Source of the DNA: Flammeovirga sp. EKP202
GTDB lineage: Bacteria; Bacteroidota; Bacteroidia; Cytophagales; Flammeovirgaceae
Reading direction: 5' to 3'
Assembly: GCF_014534745.1 (NCBI RefSeq)
Contig: NZ_JACVVP010000048.1
Span: 1-57,889 of the forward strand
Length of the DNA stretch: 57,889 nt
The notes beneath the pieces were generated by a model. It worked only from the letters and a program-made list of their open reading frames with translations, was not told where the DNA came from and did no database searches. The translations under genes were made by a program, and so were the position numbers. How positions within the stretch are numbered: position 1 is the stretch's first letter; the number at the start of each line of letters is the position of its first letter. Positions 44,209-52,976 of this stretch are shown one piece after another.

Positions 44209-44454
44209 TAGAGTGCTCACTTTAAGTTTACTTTATTAAAAAAAAATATTTTTTCTAATATCTAAATTGTACAGCAGAATTCAATACTTTCAAAAAAAAA
44301 TGATGATAAAAGAAGAAGAAGGTAGTTTTAAAGTAGGTCCAAAAAAATCATTTAGAAAGATCGATTGGAAGTTACAAAAGCTTAGTTTATATGTATGAAG
44401 TATAAATGAAAAATTCCCTAGTCTTTTATTCAAAGCTTCGAGAGTTTTATACTT

Positions 44455-45324
44455 TTATAGTGTTTTCACAAAATCTTCAATAGAAAGCTGAGGTTTACCC
44501 AATAAATCCCAAGTTGGTTCAGAAACCTGTTCTTCTTTTAATTGCTCAACATAGGTGAGTAGATGTTCCATAAAGTCTTCATCTTCCTTACTTGGTAAAC
44601 CAATATGTTGAATAATATCCATAGGGTATTCAGTGACTTTTATATTAGGGTTATAGGCATTTAAGAAACGTTGTGCTGCAACAGGAAAGCTTATTCCTTC
44701 TGTACCTTGAACGGTAAAAGATTGATTGTAGGTATTTTCATTGCCAATTGCATTAAAGATATTTTCAGACAAGTCTATGGTATTTGTGAAGAAAACAGGA
44801 TATTGATGATGCCCAATAATAGCAAACTCTTCACCTTGAATAAATGTTGGGAAAGAGTCTAAGAAAACGGAACAATGGAAATAGGTATAATTCAGACCTG
44901 ATTTTTTCAGGTGATCCATGGCCGGTTTTCGGATAAGGTTGGTTTTATAAATCATACCTGTAGTAGCAAATTCTGGGTTAGAAGAATCAATTCCTACAAT
45001 TTGCATGATATGTTTCACACCTAATTCTGTACTCACATCCACGACATTGATGATGCCCTCTCGCTCCGGGTAGAAAGTGGCATTTTCATTCCAAGAAGTG
45101 GTGTTTAAATTCAAGTAAATGGTTTCTGTATCCGCTAATGCGGTTCTTAAGCTATCTTTGTCAGAAACATCTCCATAGACTATTTCCGCCTTTTCCGGTA
45201 AAAGTGATTTTGCTTTTTCCACATCTCTAGCAATGACTTTAACCTCGACTCCTTTTTTTATTAATTCCTTAGTAATAGATGAACCAAGAGCTCCTGTTGC
45301 CCCAATAATTGTGATATTTTTCAT
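44455..45324 (-). CDS. NmrA-like NAD(P)-binding protein (atypical SDR)
   Basis: 289 residues. Starts with the Rossmann motif IIGATGALGSSI (GxxGxxG), then VIARDVEKA for NADP selection, VYGDVSDKDSL, and GVKHIMQIVGID in place of the catalytic Tyr-Lys region of classical SDRs. The substrate-binding part is typical of NmrA/azoreductase-like proteins. It may be a quinone or redox sensor or reductase. The stop of the SMR gene lies 10 nt upstream of its start on the same strand, and a Crp-like gene precedes that, so these three probably respond to one signal. Confidence 0.85.
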   Translation of the reverse strand: MKNITIIGATGALGSSITKELIKKGVEVKVIARDVEKAKSLLPEKAEIVYGDVSDKDSLRTALADTETIYLNLNTTSWNENATFYPEREGIINVVDVSTELGVKHIMQIVGIDSSNPEFATTGMIYKTNLIRKPAMDHLKKSGLNYTYFHCSVFLDSFPTFIQGEEFAIIGHHQYPVFFTNTIDLSENIFNAIGNENTYNQSFTVQGTEGISFPVAAQRFLNAYNPNIKVTEYPMDIIQHIGLPSKEDEDFMEHLLTYVEQLKEEQVSEPTWDLLGKPQLSIEDFVKTL

Positions 45325-45334
45325 AGTAATAATT

Positions 45335-45649
45335 TTAGTGACTGAGTTTAATTCCTATTATTCCGATAACGATAAGTGAGAGAAAGAGAAGTTTACTCCA
45401 ATTGAAGGGATTATCGAAGAAAAGAAAACCCATTAATATAGTTCCGCTAGCTCCAATTCCAGCCCATACAGCATAGGCGGTTCCCATCTCAATGCTTTGC
45501 ATTGATTTTAGTAACAAGCCAAAACTTAGTGCTCCAAAAACGAAGAAACCTACTATACCTTTCCAATTGGAAAAACCTTCTGACATTTTCATGGAAGTTG
45601 TAAATGCAACTTCAAACAAACCGGATAATAATAAATAAATCCAACCCAT
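45335..45649 (-). CDS. Small multidrug resistance (SMR) exporter, SugE/EmrE-like
   Basis: 104 residues from the ATG at 45649, the usual SMR length; an upstream non-ATG frame is not needed. Four membrane helices. The essential membrane Glu13 lies in LFEVAFTTSMKMSEGF, and GTAYAVWAGIGASGTILMG is the family signature in TM3. The Lys-Met-Ser-Glu-Gly-Phe stretch fits the SugE/Gdx side, whose characterised members export guanidinium, but drug export is also possible. Likely co-transcribed with the NmrA-like gene. Confidence 0.88.
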   Translation of the reverse strand: MGWIYLLLSGLFEVAFTTSMKMSEGFSNWKGIVGFFVFGALSFGLLLKSMQSIEMGTAYAVWAGIGASGTILMGFLFFDNPFNWSKLLFLSLIVIGIIGIKLSH

Positions 45650-45722
45650 AGTTTTGTGTTTTTTTGATGACAGAACAAAAGTAGGGGAGGTCAATGAGGA
45701 TTCTTTTTACATATGTTAAATT

Positions 45723-45760
45723 GTAGGGGCAATCCTATGTGATTGCCCGAAGGATCACAA
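45723..45760. repeat. Family C repeat
   Basis: GTAGGGGCAATCCTATGTGA + TTGCCCGAAGGATCACAA: stem GGGCAATC / GATTGCCC with loop CTATGT, and the family tail CGAAGGATCACAA. Confidence 0.65.
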
Positions 45761-45796
45761 AAAATATGAAATGAATTCAGAGATGGTTTAAGGAAG

Positions 45797-46363
45797 CTAT
45801 TTCTGTGCCCTAATACGGCTCAAAGTCACCTGAGTTATACCCAAATAAGAAGCAATTTGCCCTAGCTTCACCCTTTGAAGAATTTGAGGATGCTTTTCAA
45901 TCAAAGAAAGGTACCTTGTCTTAGCATCCGTCACTTGATTCAAGAGTATTTGCTGTTCCATTTCCAGTAACCCTATTTCAGCAAGTTGTCTTCCGAAATT
46001 CGCTAATTCAATATTGGTATTATAAAGATCTAATAATTTACTTCGATCTATTTTCCATAGTTCAACATCTTCCAATAACTCTATGGTTTCAAGAGAAGGT
46101 TTGGACTCTACAAAGTTTCCCAATGAGGCGATGACGTCTCCTTCAAAACCAAACCAATAGGTGATTTCTTTTCCATCAGCATTAATATAGTAGCTTCTTA
46201 CTGCTCCTTTTTTTATAAAATACACCGAATGATGAATTTCTCCTTTACTAATAATTTCTTCACCTTTTGATCTTGTCACCTCAGTGATATTCGAATAAAA
46301 AAGGTCAAAGTTTTCAGGAGATAAACCGTATCTATTGATAAAAAGTTCTTTAATGGAATTCAT
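45797..46363 (-). CDS. Crp/Fnr-family transcription regulator
   Basis: 188 residues from the ATG at 46363 (a TTG five codons upstream is less likely). Cyclic-nucleotide-binding-like beta roll at about 20-115 (KGEEIISKGEIHHSVYFIKK, GAVRSYY). A linker helix precedes the C-terminal helix-turn-helix (LGQIASYLGITQVTLSRIR). The cAMP-contacting residues of Crp are not conserved, as usual for this Bacteroidota subgroup. It probably controls the SMR and NmrA-like genes downstream on the same strand, 147 bp away across a family C repeat. Confidence 0.88.
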   Translation of the reverse strand: MNSIKELFINRYGLSPENFDLFYSNITEVTRSKGEEIISKGEIHHSVYFIKKGAVRSYYINADGKEITYWFGFEGDVIASLGNFVESKPSLETIELLEDVELWKIDRSKLLDLYNTNIELANFGRQLAEIGLLEMEQQILLNQVTDAKTRYLSLIEKHPQILQRVKLGQIASYLGITQVTLSRIRAQK

Positions 46364-46437
46364 TTTCTTAATGGTCAACTATTGTAATGGGTGATAAAGA
46401 TAAAAGGTACTTTTTTCTTAGTGAAGAATAGAAGGTT

Positions 46438-47289
46438 TTACTCCTTCATCCATTGTACCATCTCAGGAATAAAACGTTTACTAAATTCAATCGCTTCATG
46501 ATAAATGGCTTGAGTTTTATGCACTTTACGTTCTATTCTACCTACATTCAACTCGTTTTGAGGATAAATAAGATAAGCTTTTCCTTGCTGTTCTAGTTCT
46601 TTAAGTTTTTTAATGGACTCATTATATTGATGTGCTCTATTGATCAAATTGGTATGCACTTTAGGGTGTTTTCTGTAATACCATTTTGAAAAGGAAGTGA
46701 ATTTCATCTCTGGTTTTACATACCCTTCCGGTCTTGTGAGCACAACTACTATTTTGTCTGCACCATTTTCAAAAGCAACATCATATGGAATAGAATTCGT
46801 TAATCCACCATCCAAATATTCTTCCCCTTTATATTTTACAATTGGAGATACAAAAGGCAGGGAACCACTGGCTGTAAGGATACTGACGATATCCGGTTTG
46901 TCTAATTTATTAATGACAAAAAACTCAGACTTTCCGGTATTACAATTACTGACCCCAACATAAAAATCAGGCGAACAACGGAGTGTGTCATAATCATAAG
47001 GAAGCAGACGATGAGCAATATCTCCCATAATAAAATCCCACGAAAAGTAAGAACCATTGAGAAGTAAATGTTTGAATCCCCCATATCGCTTATCCTCAAT
47101 ATAAGTGTTCAAGTTTTTATTACGTTCAAATTGTTTGGAAGCAAAAGAAGCACCATATAATGCACCAGCAGAGATACCAAATATGGAATCGAAATTTATA
47201 TTATTGATCAGAAATGATTCGAGGATTCCTGCGGTAAACATCCCTCTAGAACCACCTCCTTCAAGAACTAATGCTACTTTGTTTTTCAT
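46438..47289 (-). CDS. Patatin-like phospholipase (RssA/YjjU-like)
   Basis: 283 residues from the ATG at 47289; a non-ATG start at 47319 is less likely. Oxyanion motif EGGGSRG (10-16), nucleophile Ser40 in GISAG, catalytic Asp160 in YLDGG: the complete Ser-Asp dyad. No signal peptide, so probably cytoplasmic or membrane-associated. It hydrolyses acyl esters of phospholipids or similar lipids. Neighbours give no hint of a pathway. Confidence 0.9.
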   Translation of the reverse strand: MKNKVALVLEGGGSRGMFTAGILESFLINNINFDSIFGISAGALYGASFASKQFERNKNLNTYIEDKRYGGFKHLLLNGSYFSWDFIMGDIAHRLLPYDYDTLRCSPDFYVGVSNCNTGKSEFFVINKLDKPDIVSILTASGSLPFVSPIVKYKGEEYLDGGLTNSIPYDVAFENGADKIVVVLTRPEGYVKPEMKFTSFSKWYYRKHPKVHTNLINRAHQYNESIKKLKELEQQGKAYLIYPQNELNVGRIERKVHKTQAIYHEAIEFSKRFIPEMVQWMKE

Positions 47290-47495
47290 GGTTAGTTTTT
47301 TGATTACTATAGAAACCATAAATATACTTATGATTTACATTATTCTTAATGGGCTAATCTAAAGGTTTATGTTTAACCATTGTATTAATTGAAATGAAGG
47401 GAAACCTTTCAAAATTAAAATAATAAAGAGAGGTATTTTGTATTCAAAATACAGAAACAGTAGTTCCAATACAATATCATTTAACGACTAGAAAA

Positions 47496-48530
47496 TTATT
47501 TTCTAGGATATGCTAATGCTCTATTTCTAAGAAATGACTTGTCCGTTAATGTTTTAAGAAAAGCCATAAGGCTCTTTTTATCCTTTTCAGTAAGATGAAT
47601 GGATTTTATCTCTTTTGATAACGTAGGGTTATCTTCAATATAATAATCATAATGATGGATTGCCATATCCAAAGTGAGGTATCGACCATCATGCATGTAT
47701 GGGAAAGTCACCTCCACATTTCTTAATGAGGGAACTTTGAACATCAATGAATCTTCACTTTGACCAGTAACAGTATACCTTCCGTAATCTTGTAATTTGG
47801 GTATAACACTTAAACCATTATTTCTGTAGCTAAAGTCAGTAAATAGAGGTTCTTTGTGACAACTTTCACATTGGTTTCTAAATACCTCTAAGCCCTGTTC
47901 CTCTTTTTTTGTAAACTTTGCACCTTTTTCACCTCTCATCACTTGATCATATTTTGAATTGTAAGAGTTAAATTGAAGCATAAATTGCGACATGGATTTT
48001 TGCATATTAGTTACAGTGATAGGATCTTCTGTCTGAAAGACTTTAGCAAATAAAGTTCTATATTCTGATGATGATTTAAGGTAAGTAATGATATTCTCCA
48101 AAGAATTATCCATTTCCGATTCATTTTGAAGCGGAGCTAAAGGTTGCATATCTAGGTGGTTGATACTTCCATCCCACATAAACGTTTTCTGCCAAGCAGG
48201 GTTTACAATAGTTTGAGTATTTCTGTAACCAATTCGTCCTTCAATGCCATGGCTAAGTAAATGATCAATATGTGTAAAACCTGTATACGACAAATGACAG
48301 CTTGCACAAGAGATCGTACTATCCCTAGACAATTTTTCATCATAAAAGAGTTTTCGCCCAAGATGAATACCAGTTTTTGTCAAAGGGTTTTTAGAAAAAT
48401 CATAATGAGGAGCCGGCCAACCTTGAGGCACAAAGAATTGTACTTTTTCATCCTCTGGGTCATTTTCTTTTAAACTGAAAAGAAATAGCATAGGAATGAT
48501 CAACAAGGTCGAAAATAATATTCTATTCAT
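47496..48530 (-). CDS. Di-heme cytochrome c peroxidase/MauG family protein, MbnH-like
   Basis: 344 residues with an N-terminal signal/anchor. Two c-type heme motifs: CASCH (75-79) and CESCH (221-225). FMWDGSINHL (118-126) and PYMHDGRYLTL (about 284-294) are family landmarks. Such proteins use two hemes to oxidise a partner protein or peroxide. The upstream gene overlaps it by 8 nt and encodes an MbnP-like protein, the known partner of MbnH, so modification of that protein is the likely role. The stop codon sits in a CTAGAAAAT/ATTTTCTAG palindrome. Confidence 0.88.
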   Translation of the reverse strand: MNRILFSTLLIIPMLFLFSLKENDPEDEKVQFFVPQGWPAPHYDFSKNPLTKTGIHLGRKLFYDEKLSRDSTISCASCHLSYTGFTHIDHLLSHGIEGRIGYRNTQTIVNPAWQKTFMWDGSINHLDMQPLAPLQNESEMDNSLENIITYLKSSSEYRTLFAKVFQTEDPITVTNMQKSMSQFMLQFNSYNSKYDQVMRGEKGAKFTKKEEQGLEVFRNQCESCHKEPLFTDFSYRNNGLSVIPKLQDYGRYTVTGQSEDSLMFKVPSLRNVEVTFPYMHDGRYLTLDMAIHHYDYYIEDNPTLSKEIKSIHLTEKDKKSLMAFLKTLTDKSFLRNRALAYPRK

Positions 48531-49242
48531 CTTTTTTGATTAGTTTGATACTATTGTATAACTCATTTTTTGCAAAATCAGAGGCTTCTTTTCCTGGAAT
48601 AAGAATAGCATTAGTGGTTTTTAAATCTTTGCGTTTAAGAATAGTATTAAGATCAATGCCAATATTCAGTTTTGAATCATTTTTTAAAAGCGAAAACTCT
48701 TTTCGTTGTACTGTAGAGTAAGGGGGTAAAAAGCCACCAATGTGATAAGTGAAATCATTTTTTCCATGATCAGAACTTCCTATTTCTCCCTCAAGTTTAA
48801 AATTAATATAACCAGTGTTCCAAGCCCAATACATTCCGTTTACAGGGTCAAGATCTCCATCAAAGGCCGTACTTTCGTTGGTAATTCTATCAGTACCAAT
48901 TAGAAAATGTAGATTTTTAACGGCCTTCTTCCCGATGTCTTCTAATCTTATTTTTGTTGTTAATTTATCCTCAAAATTTATCAAGTGATGAGTTGTCGGA
49001 TCATCATAATAGGAGCCATCTTCAAACTCTATCTGAATATTTGAAACATAGATCTTGACGGTTTTGAAATGAATAGAATCTGAATGTTGTTGAGAATAAT
49101 AGGGTTGATTTAGTGCTATTTTCTGTCGTTCAAAAAGAAGATTGAAATCAAGTTTTAGATCTTTACCATAAGAGGTAAGGGTGCTTAAATTTGCTATAAA
49201 AATAAATAAAATTAAGGACCTGATTTTTGTAAGGCTAATCAT
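48523..49242 (-). CDS. MbnP-like copper-binding periplasmic protein
   Basis: 239 residues from the ATG at 49242, with a signal peptide ending LTSYG. The MbnP family core is clear: FKTVKIYVSNIQIEFEDG, LDPVNGMYWAWNTGYINFKL (Trp139 and Trp141) and DFTYHIGG with a likely copper His. In the methanotroph MbnP/MbnH pair the di-heme enzyme oxidises a Trp of MbnP to kynurenine, creating a copper site; the conserved WxW here could be the target (inference). Overlap of 8 nt with the MbnH-like gene supports this. No methanobactin genes are nearby. Confidence 0.85.
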   Translation of the reverse strand: MISLTKIRSLILFIFIANLSTLTSYGKDLKLDFNLLFERQKIALNQPYYSQQHSDSIHFKTVKIYVSNIQIEFEDGSYYDDPTTHHLINFEDKLTTKIRLEDIGKKAVKNLHFLIGTDRITNESTAFDGDLDPVNGMYWAWNTGYINFKLEGEIGSSDHGKNDFTYHIGGFLPPYSTVQRKEFSLLKNDSKLNIGIDLNTILKRKDLKTTNAILIPGKEASDFAKNELYNSIKLIKKDE

Positions 49243-49337
49243 AGTTAGAATGTCTAATCTTTTATTATTTTTCACATTGTATGACAAAAAATAAGCCATT
49301 CAATAATGATTAAAGTTGAGGTAATGAATTATGTGAA

Positions 49338-49377
49338 ATACTGAACTGTCTAAAGAGTGATTCAAACAGTTCAGTAT
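49338..49377. terminator. Hairpin past thiD
   Basis: ATACTGAACTGT and ACAGTTCAGTAT form a perfect 12-bp inverted repeat with a 16-nt loop, 16 nt past the ThiD stop. The T tail on the minus strand is short, so it may be a weak terminator. Confidence 0.6.
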
Positions 49378-49392
49378 CCATCTTTTGAAAAT

Positions 49393-50202
49393 CTACTTTA
49401 ACCCAAAATGATTAATCGGACCATTTCCTTTTCCTAGTACCTTATCTTTCCCTTCAGCAATGGCATTATTGACATAGCTACAGCCTTTCTTCACCGCATT
49501 TTCCAAGTCATCACCGAGACCTAAAAAAGTAGCAATACTTGATGATAAGCTACAGCCTGTACCGTGCGTATTATTTGTATCTACTCTCGGGTTTTTGATC
49601 ACAGTTGTTTTTCCCGTTTTCAACTCGAATAGTACATCATGCATCTCAGAAGTTCCAAAATGACCTCCTTTCAGCAATACGGAAGTATTGAATTGTGAAC
49701 CAATTTCTTTGGCTGTTGCTTCAACATTTTCCTGATTAATGGAGTGACCAATCAATAGTTCCGCTTCTTTATGATTTGGTGTAATGATGGCGACTTGAGG
49801 AAATAACTTCTTTAAACATTCAATAGCATCTTCTGTAATCAAAACATCACCAGAAGTGGCCACCATTACTGGATCAAGTACAATGTTTTTGGCATTATAT
49901 TCTGAAAGTTTAGAGGCAATTGTTTCAATCACTTCGCAAGAATGAAGCATGCCGATTTTAATAGCACTAAAATCAATATCACTAAAGACTGCTTCCAATT
50001 GCTTTTCAAGGTGAGCAACCGGAAGAGCGTAAATATCTGTTACTCCTTGCGTATTTTGGGCCGTAGTTGCCGTAATCACACTTGCCGCATAAGCACCACA
50101 AGCAGAGATACTTTTAATATCAGCTTGAATACCTGCACAACCACCAGAATCACTTCCAGCAATAGTCAATACACTTTTATAAGTTGTTTTTATACTTTCC
50201 AT
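49393..50202 (-). CDS. thiD: Hydroxymethylpyrimidine/phosphomethylpyrimidine kinase
   Basis: 269 residues from the ATG at 50202; the longer frame from 50238 lies inside the TenA gene. Start motif LTIAGSDSGGCAGIQADIK, phosphate-binding region VLDPVMVATSGD, and the anion-hole/base motif NTHGTGCSLSSSIA. It phosphorylates HMP and HMP-phosphate in thiamine synthesis or salvage. Overlaps tenA by 13 nt, so the two are coupled. Together they suggest a salvage pair, since no other thi gene is present. Confidence 0.95.
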   Translation of the reverse strand: MESIKTTYKSVLTIAGSDSGGCAGIQADIKSISACGAYAASVITATTAQNTQGVTDIYALPVAHLEKQLEAVFSDIDFSAIKIGMLHSCEVIETIASKLSEYNAKNIVLDPVMVATSGDVLITEDAIECLKKLFPQVAIITPNHKEAELLIGHSINQENVEATAKEIGSQFNTSVLLKGGHFGTSEMHDVLFELKTGKTTVIKNPRVDTNNTHGTGCSLSSSIATFLGLGDDLENAVKKGCSYVNNAIAEGKDKVLGKGNGPINHFGLK

Positions 50203-50843
50203 CCTTCTTTGTTGTATGCACTGTCCCAAAACATCCATTCCAACTTCGATGCTTTTTCAAATGCTTCATTCATCTTTTCAATTCTTTCAGGAGAAGCTTC
50301 ACTCGCCAATTTATTGGTAATATCCACTGCTTGTTTTACAGAGTTAGCAAAGTCCTCACCTCCATAAGTGTCAATCCAATCTTGATATGGATTCTCACCT
50401 TTGTTACTCTGATTAGCTAAAATATAATCACCCACTTCTTTATAAATCGTAAAACATGGAAGTACTGCTGCAAGAGCTTCTTCTAATGATTTGGTGTGTA
50501 CAATTCGAGATAAATAGCTGATATAAAGCTCACACGTGGGAGAAGCAACGCTTGTTTTCTCTTCCCCTTTCAGAAAATTTTCATGCAAAGCATCTTCCAC
50601 ATGAATGATTCCTGTTGCTGAACCTAGAAAAAACTGAGTGTCTTGATCATCCTCACATCTAATCCCCGTTTCGGCTAAAATCTTTTTATATTCCGCTAAA
50701 TAGATAGAGTCTTGATTGATATAAAAATTAAATACTTCCTTCGAAAGTGTACCTTCCATTAAATCTTTGATGAAAGGTTGTTTATATATCTCTTGTAAAA
50801 TGTAATCAGTTTTTTCACTGATTGCTTCATACCAATTTGTCAT
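50190..50843 (-). CDS. tenA: TenA-family aminopyrimidine aminohydrolase (thiaminase II)
   Basis: 217 residues, all helical. Asp45 in INQDSIYL, the active Cys104 in SPTCELYISYL, and the C-terminal LEWMFWDSAY with the catalytic Glu are those of TenA. It releases HMP from degraded thiamine for reuse by ThiD, encoded directly downstream with overlap. Cytoplasmic. No TPP riboswitch is visible upstream. Confidence 0.94.
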   Translation of the reverse strand: MTNWYEAISEKTDYILQEIYKQPFIKDLMEGTLSKEVFNFYINQDSIYLAEYKKILAETGIRCEDDQDTQFFLGSATGIIHVEDALHENFLKGEEKTSVASPTCELYISYLSRIVHTKSLEEALAAVLPCFTIYKEVGDYILANQSNKGENPYQDWIDTYGGEDFANSVKQAVDITNKLASEASPERIEKMNEAFEKASKLEWMFWDSAYNKEGWKV

Positions 50844-50899
50844 AAGATGTTTTCAGTTTTGGTTGCTTGTTAGATCAGCCGTATTTGGCTTACAAAGAA

Positions 50900-50907
50900 C
50901 AAATCTA
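50900..50907 (-). promoter_or_regulatory. Candidate -7 box for tenA-thiD
   Basis: On the minus strand this reads TAGATTTG (TAnnTTTG consensus), 57 nt before the TenA ATG. A TTTG lies 13 nt further upstream, closer than the usual spacing. Confidence 0.4.
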
Positions 50908-50951
50908 AACAATTATTTAACAAAGGACTTTTACACAAAAAAATAATTAAC

Positions 50952-51100
50952 TAGCGCAAGTCTTAAGCCGTAGGCGTGACTTGTGCTGGTATTTATGATA
51001 AGTCTGTAGACTTATAGGAACATCATAATGTGACTAAAAGTCTACAGACTTTTTTCAACGATAGGTCCAAGTCACGCTTTCAGCTTAAGACTTGAACCAG
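50952..51100. repeat. Family A composite element, AAGTCTTAAG variant
   Basis: Outer arms GCGCAAGTCTTAAGCCGTAG + GCGTGACTTGTGC (from 50954) and CAAGTCACGCTTTCAGCTTA + AGACTTG (51068-51094). They enclose two hairpins, ATAAGTCTGTAGACTTAT and AAAGTCTACAGACTTTT. The outer stems read CAAGTC where other copies have CAAGTG, and the change is made on both sides of each stem. Confidence 0.8.
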
Positions 51101-51210
51101 TTTATTTTTTTATATACAATTTCCCATTCACATATCTACATTTAAGAAGGAAAAGTGTTTTAAACTTAATGTGTGATTTTAGAAAATTTAAATCAATAAT
51201 CCAGAAAACA

Positions 51211-51247
51211 GCAATACCTATCAACATTTTAAATTATTGATAGGCAT
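51211..51247 (-). terminator. Hairpin past the AraC gene
   Basis: CCTATCAA / TTGATAGG (51217-51224 with 51237-51244) lies about 22 nt past the end of the minus-strand AraC gene. The T tail is broken, so it is a weak terminator. Confidence 0.5.
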
Positions 51248-51268
51248 TGATACTTTATTAAAGAAATA

Positions 51269-52192
51269 CTAATTCATATTAGCAGTCTCAATATACTCTT
51301 TAGGACTCAAACCCGTTTTCTTCTTGAACAATCGAGAAAAATACTGTGGGTATTCAAACCCCAATTTATAGGCAGTTTCTGAAATGGAAGCATTTGGAGC
51401 AAGGAGTAAATTTTTCGCTTCCTCCACTAAATACAAATTGATTTGATCTACTGCCGTTTTTCCAGTTTCAGTTTTAATAGTATCACGCATATAGCGGTGA
51501 CTTACTCCTAATTGATTGGCGATCCATTCGGCAGTTGGAATGCCATTTTCTTCTAACTGATTGGATTCGAAATAATCATCTAAAATGTCTTTAAAACGGG
51601 TAAACAATGCTTTATTGATTTCTTTCCGATTTAAGAACTGACGTTTGTAAAAACGGTCTGCGTAGCGAAGTAAAGCCTCCATATGAGTCAAAATGATGTC
51701 TTTACTGAACTCATCTTGATTATTTTGATACTCTGTTTCTATCGTTTTAAAAATGGTCTTTATGGTATTTTCTTCTTTCGGTGAAAGGTGAAGTGCCTCA
51801 TTCACATTATAATTAAAGAAGTTGTAATTTTTGATGCGTTTTCGAATATCAGTACCTGCAATAAAATCCTCATGAAAGGCAATAAACCAAGATTCAGAAC
51901 TGACGGTAATATCTTTTAGAGTATACGTTTGGTCAGGGGAAGAGAAAAACATCGTTCCTGTTTCTGAATCATATTTTGTTCTACCGTATAGCAATTCTCC
52001 TGAAACAATATTCTTTAGACTGATAATATAAAACCGGTTGGTAAAACTCATCTCAGTCTGGGAAGACACACAATTCTGAATTTCTTCCTCACTCAATACC
52101 TTACACCCCACCGTAAAAAGAGGGTTTTCAGGTGCAGGTAAATTTTGAGCTTTATTGAATTCTGTGATGTTATTAAAAACGATTTTTTCCAT
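51269..52192 (-). CDS. AraC-family transcription regulator
   Basis: 307 residues. N-terminal cupin-like sensor part (about 20-160: VSGELLYGRTKYD, TVSSESWFIAFHEDF). The C-terminal double HTH begins with IANQLGVSHRYMRDTIK and ends with ISETAYKLGFEYPQYFSRLF. It starts one nucleotide after the upstream membrane-protein gene, so they form an operon. The direct repeats at 52977-53006 are a likely binding site. Its usual target would be the short-chain dehydrogenase gene that is now a remnant. Confidence 0.88.
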   Translation of the reverse strand: MEKIVFNNITEFNKAQNLPAPENPLFTVGCKVLSEEEIQNCVSSQTEMSFTNRFYIISLKNIVSGELLYGRTKYDSETGTMFFSSPDQTYTLKDITVSSESWFIAFHEDFIAGTDIRKRIKNYNFFNYNVNEALHLSPKEENTIKTIFKTIETEYQNNQDEFSKDIILTHMEALLRYADRFYKRQFLNRKEINKALFTRFKDILDDYFESNQLEENGIPTAEWIANQLGVSHRYMRDTIKTETGKTAVDQINLYLVEEAKNLLLAPNASISETAYKLGFEYPQYFSRLFKKKTGLSPKEYIETANMN

Positions 52193-52193
52193 C

Positions 52194-52703
52194 TTATTCT
52201 TGATTAGAAGTATAGGAATCTAAGGTTACTTTATAGTTTTCCAACCTTGACTTAGCGTTACTATCAATCACCGTAAAGACAATCATAGTGGCCATTACCG
52301 CTATGCCTGTCGCTTGCCAAACTGGTTTTTGCATAAACATCACCATCAAAGCACCCAATATAGCAATGGCAGGGAATACTTTAAAAGCAGCAGTTTGATA
52401 CGTAGCGATAGTTTTGTCTACACGTTCTATCTCTGATGCCACAAAAGAGGGAGCATCTTGTGTGTAAGCAGATTCAAAACCACCCACTCTTGCTTTATTG
52501 GAGAAAAATAAACCTAACCCCGATGCTAGAAGGAAAATTCCAGCAATGGAAACAGGGTAGATAAATGCTCTCGCAAATTCAGTTTTCCCTAATTGCCAAA
52601 ACCCTATTCCAAAAATAATGAAGAGTACCCCAAAGAGGATGAAAAATGAAATTGAAAATGCTTCTGCACGTCCCCAATCTGTCGCTGCTTTTAATATATC
52701 CAT
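52194..52703 (-). CDS. Small integral membrane protein of unknown function
   Basis: 169 residues. Four membrane segments (about 16-36, 47-67, 103-122, 126-145) with a hydrophilic loop (about 70-100) carrying EIERVDKTIATY. Family not recognised. It lies between the AraC gene (1 nt) and the dehydrogenase remnant, so it probably belongs to the same regulatory unit. Confidence 0.75.
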   Translation of the reverse strand: MDILKAATDWGRAEAFSISFFILFGVLFIIFGIGFWQLGKTEFARAFIYPVSIAGIFLLASGLGLFFSNKARVGGFESAYTQDAPSFVASEIERVDKTIATYQTAAFKVFPAIAILGALMVMFMQKPVWQATGIAVMATMIVFTVIDSNAKSRLENYKVTLDSYTSNQE

Positions 52704-52733
52704 TGTTTTATATTTTAATTCGTTTTTAACTTT

Positions 52734-52905
52734 CTAGAAGTTCCACTTACAATTTGTCTCTTTTTCCGATAAAGTTCATAGTTTGCTCATCACTTCTTTG
52801 TCCAATGCGTGAGGTTCCAATTTACATTCACCGACAGGACCCGTCCAGTAGATCCTTTTTAATTTTCTCTGGAGTCCATCCTTTTTTTCCAAATTGACTA
52901 GCCAT
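52734..52905 (-). pseudogene. Remnant of a short-chain dehydrogenase gene
   Basis: From the ATG at 52905 the minus strand encodes MASQFGKKGWTPEKIKKDLL, which resembles the start of SDR oxidoreductases that continue with a GKTYxITG motif. That Rossmann core is absent. Another frame takes over at once and encodes YWTGPVGECKLEPHALDKEV and MSKL, then a TGA where the C-terminus of such SDRs normally has Trp, then TLSEKET and a TAG at 52734. So the gene looks like its two ends joined after a large internal deletion, with a frame change and a nonsense codon. The family assignment rests on short end motifs only. Confidence 0.55.
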
Positions 52906-52976
52906 GATAATTCCTATTTAGGTGATTCAAATGATTACAATACAAAGGTCGTTGATGAGTGGGCTTTATCGCTTAT

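Noticed and set aside
49942-50367. Plus-strand 141-codon frame
   Set aside because: It lies antisense to thiD and tenA, which have full family motifs; its protein is Ser/Cys/Thr-rich and looks like an antisense shadow.
50844-50960. TPP riboswitch upstream of tenA-thiD
   Set aside because: The minus strand contains GGCTGATCTAAC, which recalls part of a THI box, but the conserved CTGAGA and the rest of the thi-box are absent and no two-arm fold can be drawn.
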